This document shows, one piece after another, positions 53,555-62,133 of a DNA stretch of 64,000 bases. The stretch is from Holophaga sp. GTDB lineage: Bacteria; Acidobacteriota; Holophagae; Holophagales; Holophagaceae. Each line of letters starts with the position of its first letter. The first letter of the stretch is position 1. The notes under the pieces were generated by a model that saw only the letters and a list, made by a program, of their open reading frames with translations, made no database searches and was not told the origin of the DNA. The position numbers and the translations under genes were made by a program. The stretch covers positions 1 to 64,000 of the forward strand of contig JADKBC010000003.1 of the NCBI GenBank assembly GCA_016715205.1. The letters run 5' to 3'.

Positions 53555-54978
53555 CCACACCCGTCAGCGAGCGCACCGACTGCTTCCAGGGCTACCGCGG
53601 CATCGCCAAGGAGGCCCTGGCCAAGTTCGGCATCGGCGTGTGGAGCGAAGTCGAAATCGTGAACGACGAGGGCTCCGCCTTCGTCGGTGTGATCCTGCCC
53701 CGCAGCGAAACGGCTGATGATCTCCACATCGTCATCAAGCTCTTCAACGGCTACAACGTGGGCATCCACGCCAACCGCATCGCATCTGCCAAGGAAACGG
53801 GCTACAAGAAGGCTGTCTACAAAATCCCTGAAAAGGCCTTCCCCTTCGATCCCAAGAAAAAGAACGTGACGCTGCTGGGCACCGGCGGCACCATCGCCAG
53901 CCGCTTGGACTACCGTACGGGCGCGGTGATTCCCGCCTTCACCCCGGGCGAACTGTACGGCGCGGTGCCGGAATTGGCCGATATCGCCAACCTCGATACC
54001 CAGAAACTCTTCGGTGTCTTCAGCGAGAACATGGGCCCCGAGCAGTACAAGGCCCTGGCCATCGCCATCGGCAAGGAAATCGAAAAGGGCGTGGATGGCA
54101 TCGTGGTGGGCCACGGCACCGACACCATGTCCCACACCGGCGCCATCCTCAGCTTCATGGTGCAGAACAGCCCCGTGCCCATCGTGATCGTGGGCAGCCA
54201 GCGCAGCTCCGACCGGCCTTCCTCCGATGCAGCCCTTAACCTGATGAACGCCGTGCGCACCGCCGCCGAATGCGATATTGCCGAAGTCATGCTCTGCATG
54301 TTCGGACCCACTTCCGACAACTATGATCTGCTGCACCGTGGCACCCGTTGCCGCAAGATGCACAGCAGCTACCGCAGTACCTTCCGCACCATCGGCGCCA
54401 CGCCCCTGGCCACCGTGAGCCGTTACCCCAAGGTGGAGGGTGGCAGCCACTTCACGTACATCTCGGAGGAAATCCTCCGGCGCGACAAAACCCGCAAGCC
54501 CATCATCAATCCGAGCTTTGAAGAAAAGGTGACGATCCAGTACTACTATCCCAACTTCAACCCGGACATCATCGATGGCCTTTCCGCCATGGGCTACCGT
54601 GGTCTGGTCATGGCGGGCACGGGCCTGGGGCATGTGAACAAGCCGCTCTACCCTGCCATCAAGCGCGCCATTCAGAAGGGCATGACCGTGGTGATGTGCG
54701 TGCAGACCCTCTGGGGCTTTGCCCAGATGTACGTCTACGACACGGGCCGCGATCTGCTGGATCTGGGCATCATTCCGTTGGATAACATGCTGCCCGAAAC
54801 CGCCTACATGAAGCTGGCGTGGGTGCTGGGTCAGACGGAAGACCCCAAACAGATCCGCGACATGATGACCACGCCCATCAATCATGAAATCGAGTCCCGC
54901 GAACCCCACAACGGCTACCTGATCCTCCAGGGCGGCCTGCCGGAAGTGGATGACTTCGTCAAGAACCACTGGAAGTAA
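53551..54978 (+). CDS. gatD: Glu-tRNA(Gln) amidotransferase subunit D (archaeal-type GatD)
   Basis: Asparaginase-like subunit that frees ammonia from Gln/Asn for GatE. 475 residues. A Tudor-like N-terminus (about 25-95; KFGIGVWSEVEIVNDEGSAF) precedes the amidase core. Catalytic Thr114 (GTGGTIAS), Thr190-Asp191 (GHGTDTMSHTGA) and Lys269 (CRKMHSSY) match the archaeal GatD set; Thr114 to Thr190 are 76 apart, the same as in the Pyrococcus enzyme as I recall it. An ordinary asparaginase would lack the N-terminal domain. The start overlaps the gatE stop. The hairpin at 55011-55074 follows. Confidence 0.94.
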   Translation: MTTPVSERTDCFQGYRGIAKEALAKFGIGVWSEVEIVNDEGSAFVGVILPRSETADDLHIVIKLFNGYNVGIHANRIASAKETGYKKAVYKIPEKAFPFDPKKKNVTLLGTGGTIASRLDYRTGAVIPAFTPGELYGAVPELADIANLDTQKLFGVFSENMGPEQYKALAIAIGKEIEKGVDGIVVGHGTDTMSHTGAILSFMVQNSPVPIVIVGSQRSSDRPSSDAALNLMNAVRTAAECDIAEVMLCMFGPTSDNYDLLHRGTRCRKMHSSYRSTFRTIGATPLATVSRYPKVEGGSHFTYISEEILRRDKTRKPIINPSFEEKVTIQYYYPNFNPDIIDGLSAMGYRGLVMAGTGLGHVNKPLYPAIKRAIQKGMTVVMCVQTLWGFAQMYVYDTGRDLLDLGIIPLDNMLPETAYMKLAWVLGQTEDPKQIRDMMTTPINHEIESREPHNGYLILQGGLPEVDDFVKNHWK

Positions 54979-55010
54979 AGCCGGAGGCCTTTCCCGCGAG
55001 GGGAAATGTC

Positions 55011-55074
55011 CGCAAAGCCCGCAAAACGCATAGAAGGGGAATGTTCTTCCTTTGTGCGTTTTGTGGGCTTTGTG
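55011..55074. repeat. 20-bp palindrome with gcaaagcc-type words after gatD
   Basis: Left arm 55011-55030 (cgcaaagcccgcaaaacgca) pairs with 55055-55074 through 20 bp including two G-T pairs; the loop is 24 bases. It lies between the converging gatD and response-regulator genes and probably ends both transcripts. The structure resembles the other two palindromes here, with different words. Confidence 0.7.
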
Positions 55075-55145
55075 GCCAACGTTCTGCCCGACCTTAATAT
55101 TCAAAATGTTGCCAAACACGTGGCTTGCTTGAACCCGTCAGGGAG

Positions 55146-55520
55146 TCAAGCCATCTCGCCCAGCACTTCGTCCACGGCTTGCAGCAAATCCGCTCGGGAA
55201 ACAGGTTTCCGCAGGATTCGCATGGCGCCCAACCGTTGGGCGGGCTTAAGGAGATCCATGCCCATTCCAGGTCCACCCCCGGAGATGGCGATGATCTTCA
55301 GATTGGGATACTGGACCCGCACTTCCATGATGAGTTCGATCCCATCTTTGCCAGGCATGAAGATATCGGTGATCAGCACCTGGAAAATGGAGACCTGGAG
55401 GCACTTCAAAGCGGAAATGCCTTCCGTGGCGGTCTCTACCTCGTGACCTCGATTCTCTAGAATCTCGGTCAACAGGGTACGAATTGCGGGGTTGTCATCG
55501 GTAACCAGAATGCGCGCCAT
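55146..55520 (-). CDS. Single-domain response regulator
   Basis: A 124-residue CheY-like receiver with no output domain. Acidic pocket Asp8-Asp9 (VTDDNPAIR), phospho-acceptor Asp52 (VLITDIFMPGKDG), and Lys105 (LRKPVSRADL) are in place. The start overlaps the stop of the upstream hybrid kinase by one base (ATGA), so the pair is translationally coupled and probably signals together. Confidence 0.9.
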   Translation of the reverse strand: MARILVTDDNPAIRTLLTEILENRGHEVETATEGISALKCLQVSIFQVLITDIFMPGKDGIELIMEVRVQYPNLKIIAISGGGPGMGMDLLKPAQRLGAMRILRKPVSRADLLQAVDEVLGEMA

Positions 55521-58500
55521 CAGGCTTGCCTGCCTTTCACGTCATCAAGGGTCTGGCGCAAAGCCTTGGCCAGGCTTTGCAAAGGTAAGGGTTTTCTCAG
55601 GAGGTTGGCGAAGCCCAGCTTGATGGCCTTGGCCTCGTCCAGATCATCGGTGTAGCCCGTCATGAGCAGCACCGGAAAGCCCGGATGAGTCTCCCAGATG
55701 CAACCGGCCAATTCAGAACCGGTGATTCCCGGCATTGAAAAATCCGTCAGCAACAGGTCGTAGGCTTCCGGTTTCATCTGGAAATCGCTTAATGCTTCGC
55801 GGCTGTCCTGGAACACCGAAACGCGGTACCCCAGCATCAACAATGCGTCTCCGAGCATCTGGCCGATGGGCACTTCGTCGTCCACCACCATGATGCGTTC
55901 GCTCCCGGTGGCAACCCCCTGACACGGCGCGAGATTGCCCACTTCGCGCCGATCGATGGAAGGCAGGAAGACGGTGAAGGTGCTGCCTCGACCCACTTCG
56001 CTCTCCAGGGTGATGCCGCCGCCGCAGTCCGTGACGATGCCGTGCACAATGGATAGACCGAGTCCGGTACCTTCTCCCACTTTTTTTGTTGTAAAAAAGG
56101 GAAGAAAAATCTGCTTCTGGGTTTCGGGCCCCATGCCGCAGCCCGTGTCGGTGATCCGAAGCCGCGCGTAATCCCCCGCGGGTAGATCACCCCCGATGGT
56201 CTGGACAGGATCCATTGAGCCATAGCGGTCCAGGCTCACCTCGAGCCGTCCCCCCAATCCCCGCATGGCTTGGTAGGCATTGGTGCACAGGTTCATCACC
56301 ACCTGATGAATTTGGCTGGGATCGGCCAATACGGCACCACAGTCCTCTTGCACCCGGGCCTCGATCAGGATGGTGGTGGGAATGGCCGACCGCATGAGCT
56401 TGAGGCATTCCTTGACGATGGGCTTCAGCTCCACGGGTTCCTTGACCTGCTCCGCCTGTCGGCTGAAAAGCAGAATCTGGCTCACCAGTTCCGCCGCACG
56501 CCGGCCAGCCTTATGGATTTCTCCAAGGTAGCTGGCCAATTTCGGTTGGTCCTCACTCACCCTGTCCTGGGCCAGCTCTGAAAACCCGAGAATCGGCATC
56601 AGCAGGTTGTTGAAATCGTGGGCGATGCCCCCCGCCAGCACACCGATGGCTTCCATTTTCTGGGAATGGCGCAGCTGAGTTTCCAGTTCCGCCTCTCGGG
56701 TTACATCCCGGGAGGTCACCACCACGAACTGCACCACCCCTTCGTCATCGCGCACCGGCGAAAGTGTTGTATCCGCCTGTCCCGTCCGTCCGTCCGCATG
56801 GCGATGGCTCATGCGGCCGCTGGTGGGCTTGCCTTCGATCACCTCATGCCAGCGTTCCTGATACAGGGATTTGTCGGTTTCCCCGTAATTGAGATCGATG
56901 ATTTTTTGACCTTTGACCTCCGCGGGTGAGATGCCCAGCAGGCGCTCGGTGGCAGGGTTGGCGTAGAGGATAGTGCCCGCGACATCGGCCACCAGAATGG
57001 AATCGGAGGCCTGTTCGATGGCAGTGGAGAGGCGTTTCAATTCCGCTTCCGCCTCCTTGACGGTGGTGATATCCCGAAAGATGCCCAGGGCGCCCAGAAA
57101 CTTCCCCTGTTCGTTGATATGGGGTGTGACCGTGACCAACACGTGGCGTCGCTCCCCCTCAGGCCGCAGGAAATCCATTTCATAGGTGCTCTTGGTCCCG
57201 CTCTTCCGCTTGAGGGTTTCGCTCTGGACCCTCTGGAAACTTCTGGAATCCGTGAAATCGGACAGGGAACGGCCCAGGATATCGGCCCGAACCCGGCCAA
57301 AGATTTCCTCGGCCGCGCGGTTCACAAAGAGAATCTTCTCGTTTTCATCAACGTAGCCCACCCCTTCGCCCTGGTTTTCCACCAGCAGGCGGTACCGCTC
57401 CTCGCTGAACTTGAGGGCGGCTTCCGATTCCAGGCGCTCGGTGATATCCCGCAGCGTCCCCAGCACCGCCCATTTCCCCGCAAAGGGAATCCGGCTCAGG
57501 CTCAGGTCCACATACAGCACGGTGCCATGTTTGTGGATCACCCGGGCGTTATAGCTGGAGGGAACCTCCTCCCCGCGCACCCGGCGGGCGGCGTTTTCGC
57601 GGATCTTGGCACGCTCTTCCGGGTGCACCAGATCCCACAGGTTCATGGCATAGAGTTCTTCCTGGGAATACCCCACGATCTGGGTGGCCCTCGGGTTTAC
57701 AAACAGGAACCGGTCGCCATCGATAATGAAAATGCCGTCGTGGCTGTGCTCCACCAGGGCCCGGTACATCGCTTCCCGTTCCTTCAAGGCTTCTTCGGCG
57801 AGCTTGCGCTCTGAAATATCGGAGAAGATTCCCTCCACGCCAAGCACCTGGCCAGCCTGGTCCCGATAGAAATGGCTGTTGGTGGAAATCAGAACCGGCG
57901 TTCCATCCTTCTTGCGAAGGGTTTCCTCAAAGCCCGTGACAAAGCCCTTCTCGGCGAGGGCCTCCATGAACACCAGATGATCGGAAGGCACCGCGTACAT
58001 GGATTCTGGGATAGGCCTGCCCAGGAGCTCGTCCACCGATTCATAGCCGAGAATTTTCGCGCCAGAGGGGCTCATGAGAACCATTTCCCCTTGGTTGTCC
58101 GTGCGATAGAACACGTCCTGCATGTTCTCGAATACGCTTCGGAACTTGGCTTCGCTTTCCTTCAGGGCCCCTTCCGAACTTCCTTTGTCCGGGGTGCATG
58201 TAACAACTTCACAGGCACCAACCACACACCCGGCCGAGTCCCGCAGAGGTGTGCCCGACACCGAGCACAGGATTTGCTGGCCATTGCCTGACTGAATGGA
58301 AAGCTCGTAGGTTTCGGAGTTGCCTTCCTTCGGGTTTGCCAGGCGCTCTAGAAAGGCCTGACGGTCGGCCGGGGCCAAAAAGGCCGTGAAGGCCTTCCCC
58401 ACCAACGCCGCGACGCCAGTTCCAAGCAGATGCGCCATTCGCGGATTGCAGTAGGTGATGACCGAGTCCAGGTCCACCATCAGCACACCATCGCGGAGTT

Positions 58501-58558
58501 CTTCCACCAGGGTTCGGAACGGATCAGCCATGGGCGGAGGGGCGCCTGCGCGATGCAT
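55520..58558 (-). CDS. Soluble multi-PAS hybrid histidine kinase with receiver
   Basis: A 1012-residue cytoplasmic sensor kinase, no membrane segment. About five PAS domains (roughly 10-120, 130-250, 260-380, 385-500, 505-625) carry PAC-like ends; the HisKA domain has phospho-acceptor His647 (GGIAHDFNNLLMPILGF), then HATPase (N-box VMNLCTNAYQAMRGLGG, G2 GEGTGLGLSIVHGIV). A C-terminal receiver has Asp939 (LLTDFSMPGITGSE). AGGAG precedes the ATG at 58558, 10 bases away. Ligands of the PAS domains are unknown. Confidence 0.92.
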   Translation of the reverse strand: MHRAGAPPPMADPFRTLVEELRDGVLMVDLDSVITYCNPRMAHLLGTGVAALVGKAFTAFLAPADRQAFLERLANPKEGNSETYELSIQSGNGQQILCSVSGTPLRDSAGCVVGACEVVTCTPDKGSSEGALKESEAKFRSVFENMQDVFYRTDNQGEMVLMSPSGAKILGYESVDELLGRPIPESMYAVPSDHLVFMEALAEKGFVTGFEETLRKKDGTPVLISTNSHFYRDQAGQVLGVEGIFSDISERKLAEEALKEREAMYRALVEHSHDGIFIIDGDRFLFVNPRATQIVGYSQEELYAMNLWDLVHPEERAKIRENAARRVRGEEVPSSYNARVIHKHGTVLYVDLSLSRIPFAGKWAVLGTLRDITERLESEAALKFSEERYRLLVENQGEGVGYVDENEKILFVNRAAEEIFGRVRADILGRSLSDFTDSRSFQRVQSETLKRKSGTKSTYEMDFLRPEGERRHVLVTVTPHINEQGKFLGALGIFRDITTVKEAEAELKRLSTAIEQASDSILVADVAGTILYANPATERLLGISPAEVKGQKIIDLNYGETDKSLYQERWHEVIEGKPTSGRMSHRHADGRTGQADTTLSPVRDDEGVVQFVVVTSRDVTREAELETQLRHSQKMEAIGVLAGGIAHDFNNLLMPILGFSELAQDRVSEDQPKLASYLGEIHKAGRRAAELVSQILLFSRQAEQVKEPVELKPIVKECLKLMRSAIPTTILIEARVQEDCGAVLADPSQIHQVVMNLCTNAYQAMRGLGGRLEVSLDRYGSMDPVQTIGGDLPAGDYARLRITDTGCGMGPETQKQIFLPFFTTKKVGEGTGLGLSIVHGIVTDCGGGITLESEVGRGSTFTVFLPSIDRREVGNLAPCQGVATGSERIMVVDDEVPIGQMLGDALLMLGYRVSVFQDSREALSDFQMKPEAYDLLLTDFSMPGITGSELAGCIWETHPGFPVLLMTGYTDDLDEAKAIKLGFANLLRKPLPLQSLAKALRQTLDDVKGRQA

Positions 58559-58605
58559 GGTGTCGAGGCTCCTGTCGTGTGGGCAAATACAGATGAATAA
58601 ACCAA

Positions 58606-58637
58606 GGGGCTATCGAGTGTACTCCCTCAATAGCCCC
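58606..58637. terminator. Hairpin between the SurA_N-type lipoprotein and the hybrid kinase
   Basis: Stem ggggctat (58606-58613) with atagcccc (58630-58637), with an inner gag/ctc pair; on the minus strand it follows the lipoprotein gene's stop (58721) and precedes the kinase start (58558). A second small stem, ccccg-ttcg-cgggg, lies at 58686-58699. No T-tract is adjacent. Confidence 0.5.
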
Positions 58638-58720
58638 GGTCACCGATCTGGGTGGATTCAAGGTTCAAGCCAAGGCGCGGCCTGACCCCGTTCGCGGGGC
58701 CCAAGCCCGCGTGTTCGCGC

Positions 58721-59314
58721 CTACATCTGGGCTGGCTTGTAATCGTCCGCGTAGGTGATGGGGGATTTCTGCGTGGCTTCCTTCACGATCTGCTCGAAAA
58801 TCTTGGCCTCTTGCCGCTGCTTGTAGATCATGGGCATCTGGGCCTTCACCTGCTCGTAGGGGGGCACGCCCTGAGCTTGGCCCTGGGCCTTGCGCTCATT
58901 TACCAGCTCATCGTAGACCGCCTTCAGCTCGGCTTCCGTGGGCGGGGTCTTGGCAAGGCGGCGTTCCATCAGGATCTGCACGTAGGTCTGGGCGGCCATC
59001 TGCTCCATGCGCAATTGGATGGCGGGGTCCTTGTCGAGGCCCTGAGCCTTGCCATAAACCACCAGCGCCTTGGCCTTGGCCACCTGGCCCAGGAATTCGT
59101 TTCGTTTTTCACGGAGGGGCGCGCTGGTGAGGATCTCCTTGGCTTTGGCTTCGTCGGGCACCATGGCCTTGATGGTTTCGGCAAAGGCCTTTTCCGTAAT
59201 TTTTTCTCCGGCCACGTTGGCGATCACCTTGCTGGTGTCCTTGGACATCTTGCCGCAACCGAGGGTCGCCATCAGGGCCAAGCCCGCGATCCCGCATGCA
59301 TGAATCGGGTTCAT
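58721..59314 (-). CDS. Lipoprotein with SurA N-terminal-like domain
   Basis: A 197-residue periplasmic lipoprotein. The lipobox is LMATLGC with the acylated Cys at about 20. The rest is helical and resembles the SurA_N/PpiC chaperone region: VIANVAGEKITEKAFAETIK (typical opening strand and helix), PLREKRNEFLGQVAKAKALV and PPTEAELKAVYDELVNER. The parvulin domain is absent, so it is probably a chaperone or holdase rather than an isomerase. AGGAG precedes ATG 59314. Confidence 0.72.
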   Translation of the reverse strand: MNPIHACGIAGLALMATLGCGKMSKDTSKVIANVAGEKITEKAFAETIKAMVPDEAKAKEILTSAPLREKRNEFLGQVAKAKALVVYGKAQGLDKDPAIQLRMEQMAAQTYVQILMERRLAKTPPTEAELKAVYDELVNERKAQGQAQGVPPYEQVKAQMPMIYKQRQEAKIFEQIVKEATQKSPITYADDYKPAQM

Positions 59315-59378
59315 ATTATTCTCCTGTATCGAGGGTCGAATGGATGGTTCGAACCTTTCCATGCTAACCGGAGGACCC

Positions 59379-59675
59379 ATGCCCATACCCAGCGATCTGA
59401 AAGGCCTTGAACTCCAGGTTTATTCCGCCCAGTGGTGCGGTGATTGCCGCCGCCTGGAACGCTGGCTGGCCGAACACCAAGTCTCCCACACCAAGGTGGA
59501 TCTCGAAACGATCCCTGGCGCGGCCGAAAAACTGGAAGCCGAAACGGGCAAACGGGCCATCCCATTCATTCTGGTGAACCAGACGCGCTGGGTGCCCGGG
59601 TACCACAAGGATCTGCCCAGTCGCTTCGACCCGGAACGGCTGGTGCACGAGTTGCTGGAGGCGGGCCGCACCTAA
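59379..59675 (+). CDS. Glutaredoxin/thioredoxin-like redox protein
   Basis: A 98-residue thioredoxin-fold protein. Active site WCGDC with Cys20 and Cys23 (YSAQWCGDCRRLERWL); the cis-Pro is in RAIPFILVNQTRWVPGY. It resembles the small glutaredoxin/NrdH-like group; the reducing partner is unknown. GGAGG precedes ATG 59379; the frame is open further upstream but without support. Confidence 0.85.
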   Translation: MPIPSDLKGLELQVYSAQWCGDCRRLERWLAEHQVSHTKVDLETIPGAAEKLEAETGKRAIPFILVNQTRWVPGYHKDLPSRFDPERLVHELLEAGRT

Positions 59676-59729
59676 GCTGTCCAGGACGGGCATTCCATGG
59701 AAAACTAGGAGGTTGCACTGGAGCCTGCC

Positions 59730-60773
59730 TTGTCCCATCCCTTTTCTTCCCAATTCTGGTCCAATCTTTTCACCAGCGATCTGGCCATTGATCTGGGCAC
59801 CGCCTCGGTGCTGATCTATACCAAGCAGGCCGGACGCATCGTCATCTACGAGCCTTCCATCGTGGCGCTGAACACCCAAACCCACGAAGTGGAAGCGGTG
59901 GGCGATGAGGCCAAGCAACTGCTGGGCCGTGCCCCCCAGGGCGTGCAGACCATCCGCCCCATGAAGGACGGCATGATCTACGAGGTGGATGCCGCCGAAA
60001 AAATGCTGGCCACCTTCATCAAGAAGGCCCGTCCCAACCGTGGTTTGGCCCGCACCCGCATCGTGGTGAGCGTGCCGCCCCGGGCCCATCAGGTGGCCCG
60101 CCGCGCCGTGAAACAGGTTTGCTACGACGCCAAGGCCGGGGAAGTATTCCTGGTGGATCAGGCCATGGTGGCCGCCATCGGCGCCGGGCTGGCCATCAAC
60201 GAGAAGCGCGGCTGCATGATTGTGGACGTGGGTGGCGGCACCACAGATGTGGCCGTCATTTCCTATAACGGCAAGGTGTTTTCCGATTCCATCCTCATCG
60301 CCGGCGATGAGATGGACGAGGCCATCATCAAATACATCCGCGAAAAGTACAACGTCCTGATTTCCGAATCCGCTGCCGAGGAAGTGAAGTGGAACCTGGG
60401 TTCCGCCTATCCTTCCGACAAGCCCCGCACCATGAGTGTTTCGGGCCGGGACCAGTTCGAAGGCCTGCCCAAGACGTTGGTTCTCAACGACACGGAGATC
60501 CGCGAATCCCTGGCCGAGCCCATCAGCGCCATCATCGATCTGGTGCGCAAGGCCCTCAACGAAACCCCCCCACAGCTGGCGGCAGATCTCATCGAACGTG
60601 GCATCTGCATCACGGGCGGCGGCTCCAAAATCCAAGGATTGGATATCCGCCTCTCCAAGGAAACCCACCTGCCCTGCTACCGCGCGGAAAACCCTGAAAC
60701 CGCTGTGGTGCGCGGCACGGCGGTACTCCTGGACGATATCCCATTCCTGAGGCGCATCCAGATCCTGGACTAA
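59730..60773 (+). CDS. mreB: Rod shape-determining protein MreB
   Basis: Actin-like ATPase that guides lateral wall synthesis. 347 residues. Phosphate 1 DLAIDLGTASVLIYTK, phosphate 2 MIVDVGGGTTDVAVISYNG and adenosine motif ITGGGSKIQGLD are all in place. The N-terminus is about 10 residues longer than usual. TTG start at 59730, with GGAG eight bases upstream. Its stop overlaps the mreC start. First gene of mreB-mreC-mreD-mrdA. Confidence 0.96.
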   Translation: MSHPFSSQFWSNLFTSDLAIDLGTASVLIYTKQAGRIVIYEPSIVALNTQTHEVEAVGDEAKQLLGRAPQGVQTIRPMKDGMIYEVDAAEKMLATFIKKARPNRGLARTRIVVSVPPRAHQVARRAVKQVCYDAKAGEVFLVDQAMVAAIGAGLAINEKRGCMIVDVGGGTTDVAVISYNGKVFSDSILIAGDEMDEAIIKYIREKYNVLISESAAEEVKWNLGSAYPSDKPRTMSVSGRDQFEGLPKTLVLNDTEIRESLAEPISAIIDLVRKALNETPPQLAADLIERGICITGGGSKIQGLDIRLSKETHLPCYRAENPETAVVRGTAVLLDDIPFLRRIQILD

Positions 60774-61648
60774 TGAGAGAACGTGCCTGGGGCTGGAACC
60801 CCTCTGGGCGCAGGCGCTGGGGTATTTTGGCGCTCTGGCTATTGCATGTGCTTTGGATTTTTGTGGGCCGGGGGCCTTCCGCGCGGTGGCAGCAGTTGCT
60901 GGGTATGCTTTCCCGTCCTTCCCAGGCCCTCAGCACGCGCATCGAAACATGGAAACACCAGCGGGCCCAGCGAATTGGGAATCACCAAGCTGCTGAAAAT
61001 GAAATTCAGGCCCTGCGCCAGCGCGTGGAATACCTTCAGAAATCAGCCATCGCCGACGCGCAAAAAACCACCGAAGCGGAGGAGGCCATCCGTTTGCTGG
61101 GGCTTAAGCAGGCCCTTCCGCTGGAAACCAGAGGCGCCCGGATCATCGCCAACCTGCGCAAGGCACCCTTCGGTGGGCTGGTGCTGGATCAGGGCGAGGA
61201 TGGCGGTCTTGTGTCCGACCAGGGTGTGATCTGCCCCGAAGGCGTGGTGGGGCGCGTTTGGTCGGTCATTCGCCAACAGGCCAGCGTGCTACCCCTGGAT
61301 TCCTTCAACGCGTCCACCGGTGTGATGTTGGCCCGCAGTCGCGCCACTGGGGTGCTCCAGGGCGTGGGGCCAGGCAAGGCCGAGATTCGCTACATCGGCC
61401 GCCAGGAAGTGGTGCAGGTGGGCGAACCGGTCTTCACCTCTGGGCTGGACCGGGTCTTTCCCCGCGGCTTGCTGGTGGGTTACGTCAGCGCCGTGAAGCC
61501 CCGGGACCTGGAACTGAATCTTGAAGTGGTTCTGGCGGCGCCACTGGATAGGGTGCATCTGGTGCTGGTCCTGCCGCCCAAACCACCCGTGCAGGTTCAG
61601 CCACCTTCCCCGCCACCCACGCAACTGCCAACTCGAGGTGGCAAATGA
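60773..61648 (+). CDS. mreC: Rod shape-determining protein MreC
   Basis: Periplasmic scaffold that binds PBP2 and MreD. 291 residues: one N-terminal membrane helix (about 15-32), coiled coil (about 60-105), then the beta domain (ARIIANLRKAPFGGLVLDQGE, GLVSDQGVICPEGVVGRVWSV, FTSGLDRVFPRGLLVGYVSAV). A Pro-rich tail (PPKPPVQVQPPSPPPTQLP) is unusual. ATG overlaps mreB's stop, and its own stop overlaps mreD. Confidence 0.93.
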   Translation: MRERAWGWNPSGRRRWGILALWLLHVLWIFVGRGPSARWQQLLGMLSRPSQALSTRIETWKHQRAQRIGNHQAAENEIQALRQRVEYLQKSAIADAQKTTEAEEAIRLLGLKQALPLETRGARIIANLRKAPFGGLVLDQGEDGGLVSDQGVICPEGVVGRVWSVIRQQASVLPLDSFNASTGVMLARSRATGVLQGVGPGKAEIRYIGRQEVVQVGEPVFTSGLDRVFPRGLLVGYVSAVKPRDLELNLEVVLAAPLDRVHLVLVLPPKPPVQVQPPSPPPTQLPTRGGK

Positions 61649-62130
61649 ACAGCCCCTCCACGGCAAGTCCAGTCCGACTATTGATATTCGTGCTCGTGAA
61701 CCTGGGCTGCATCTACCACACAGCCCCTTGGCCCATGGCGCAGGCGGTCCTGAATGCCTTCCTGGTGCTGGCTCTGGCGCCAGAATTCCGCTCTCCCCTG
61801 ATCGGCGCCTTCTGGTCGGCTGCCGCGGGCTGGGTGCTGGAAGGGACCATGCGGGCTTACCCCCATTTGGGTGGCACGGCGCTGGGGAATATGACCACCA
61901 CGCTGATTGCTGCCTGGGCTTTGGTCCAGTGGCCACCGAGCCTGCGCAATGCCTTCCTGGCCCGTCTGGCAGCGCTGACGGTGCTCCATACGGTGCTGGT
62001 CCACGGCGCCGTTCGCATCGCCTGCGGTCCCCATGCCTGGGGTTGGGCTGGCTGGCTATTGACCCTCCTCACGGTTCCTCTCTGGGGCCGCCTGGCCTTC
62101 AAACTCCATCGTCCCCTCCACCGGAGGTAG
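61645..62130 (+). CDS. mreD: Rod shape-determining protein MreD
   Basis: A 161-residue inner-membrane protein with about five helices, in the MreD slot between mreC and PBP2. MreD is weakly conserved; the call rests on size, topology and operon position. ATG overlaps the mreC stop by four bases (ATGA). GGAGG near its end serves the next gene. Confidence 0.82.
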   Translation: MNSPSTASPVRLLIFVLVNLGCIYHTAPWPMAQAVLNAFLVLALAPEFRSPLIGAFWSAAAGWVLEGTMRAYPHLGGTALGNMTTTLIAAWALVQWPPSLRNAFLARLAALTVLHTVLVHGAVRIACGPHAWGWAGWLLTLLTVPLWGRLAFKLHRPLHRR

Positions 62131-62133
62131 GCC

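Noticed and set aside
53551..54978. Reading gatD as a plain L-asparaginase.
   Set aside because: The N-terminal Tudor-like domain, the length and the overlap with gatE favour GatD.
53413..55119. A 568-codon minus-strand frame opposite gatD.
   Set aside because: Antisense shadow of the gatE end and gatD; product lacks motifs and crosses the palindrome at 55011-55074.
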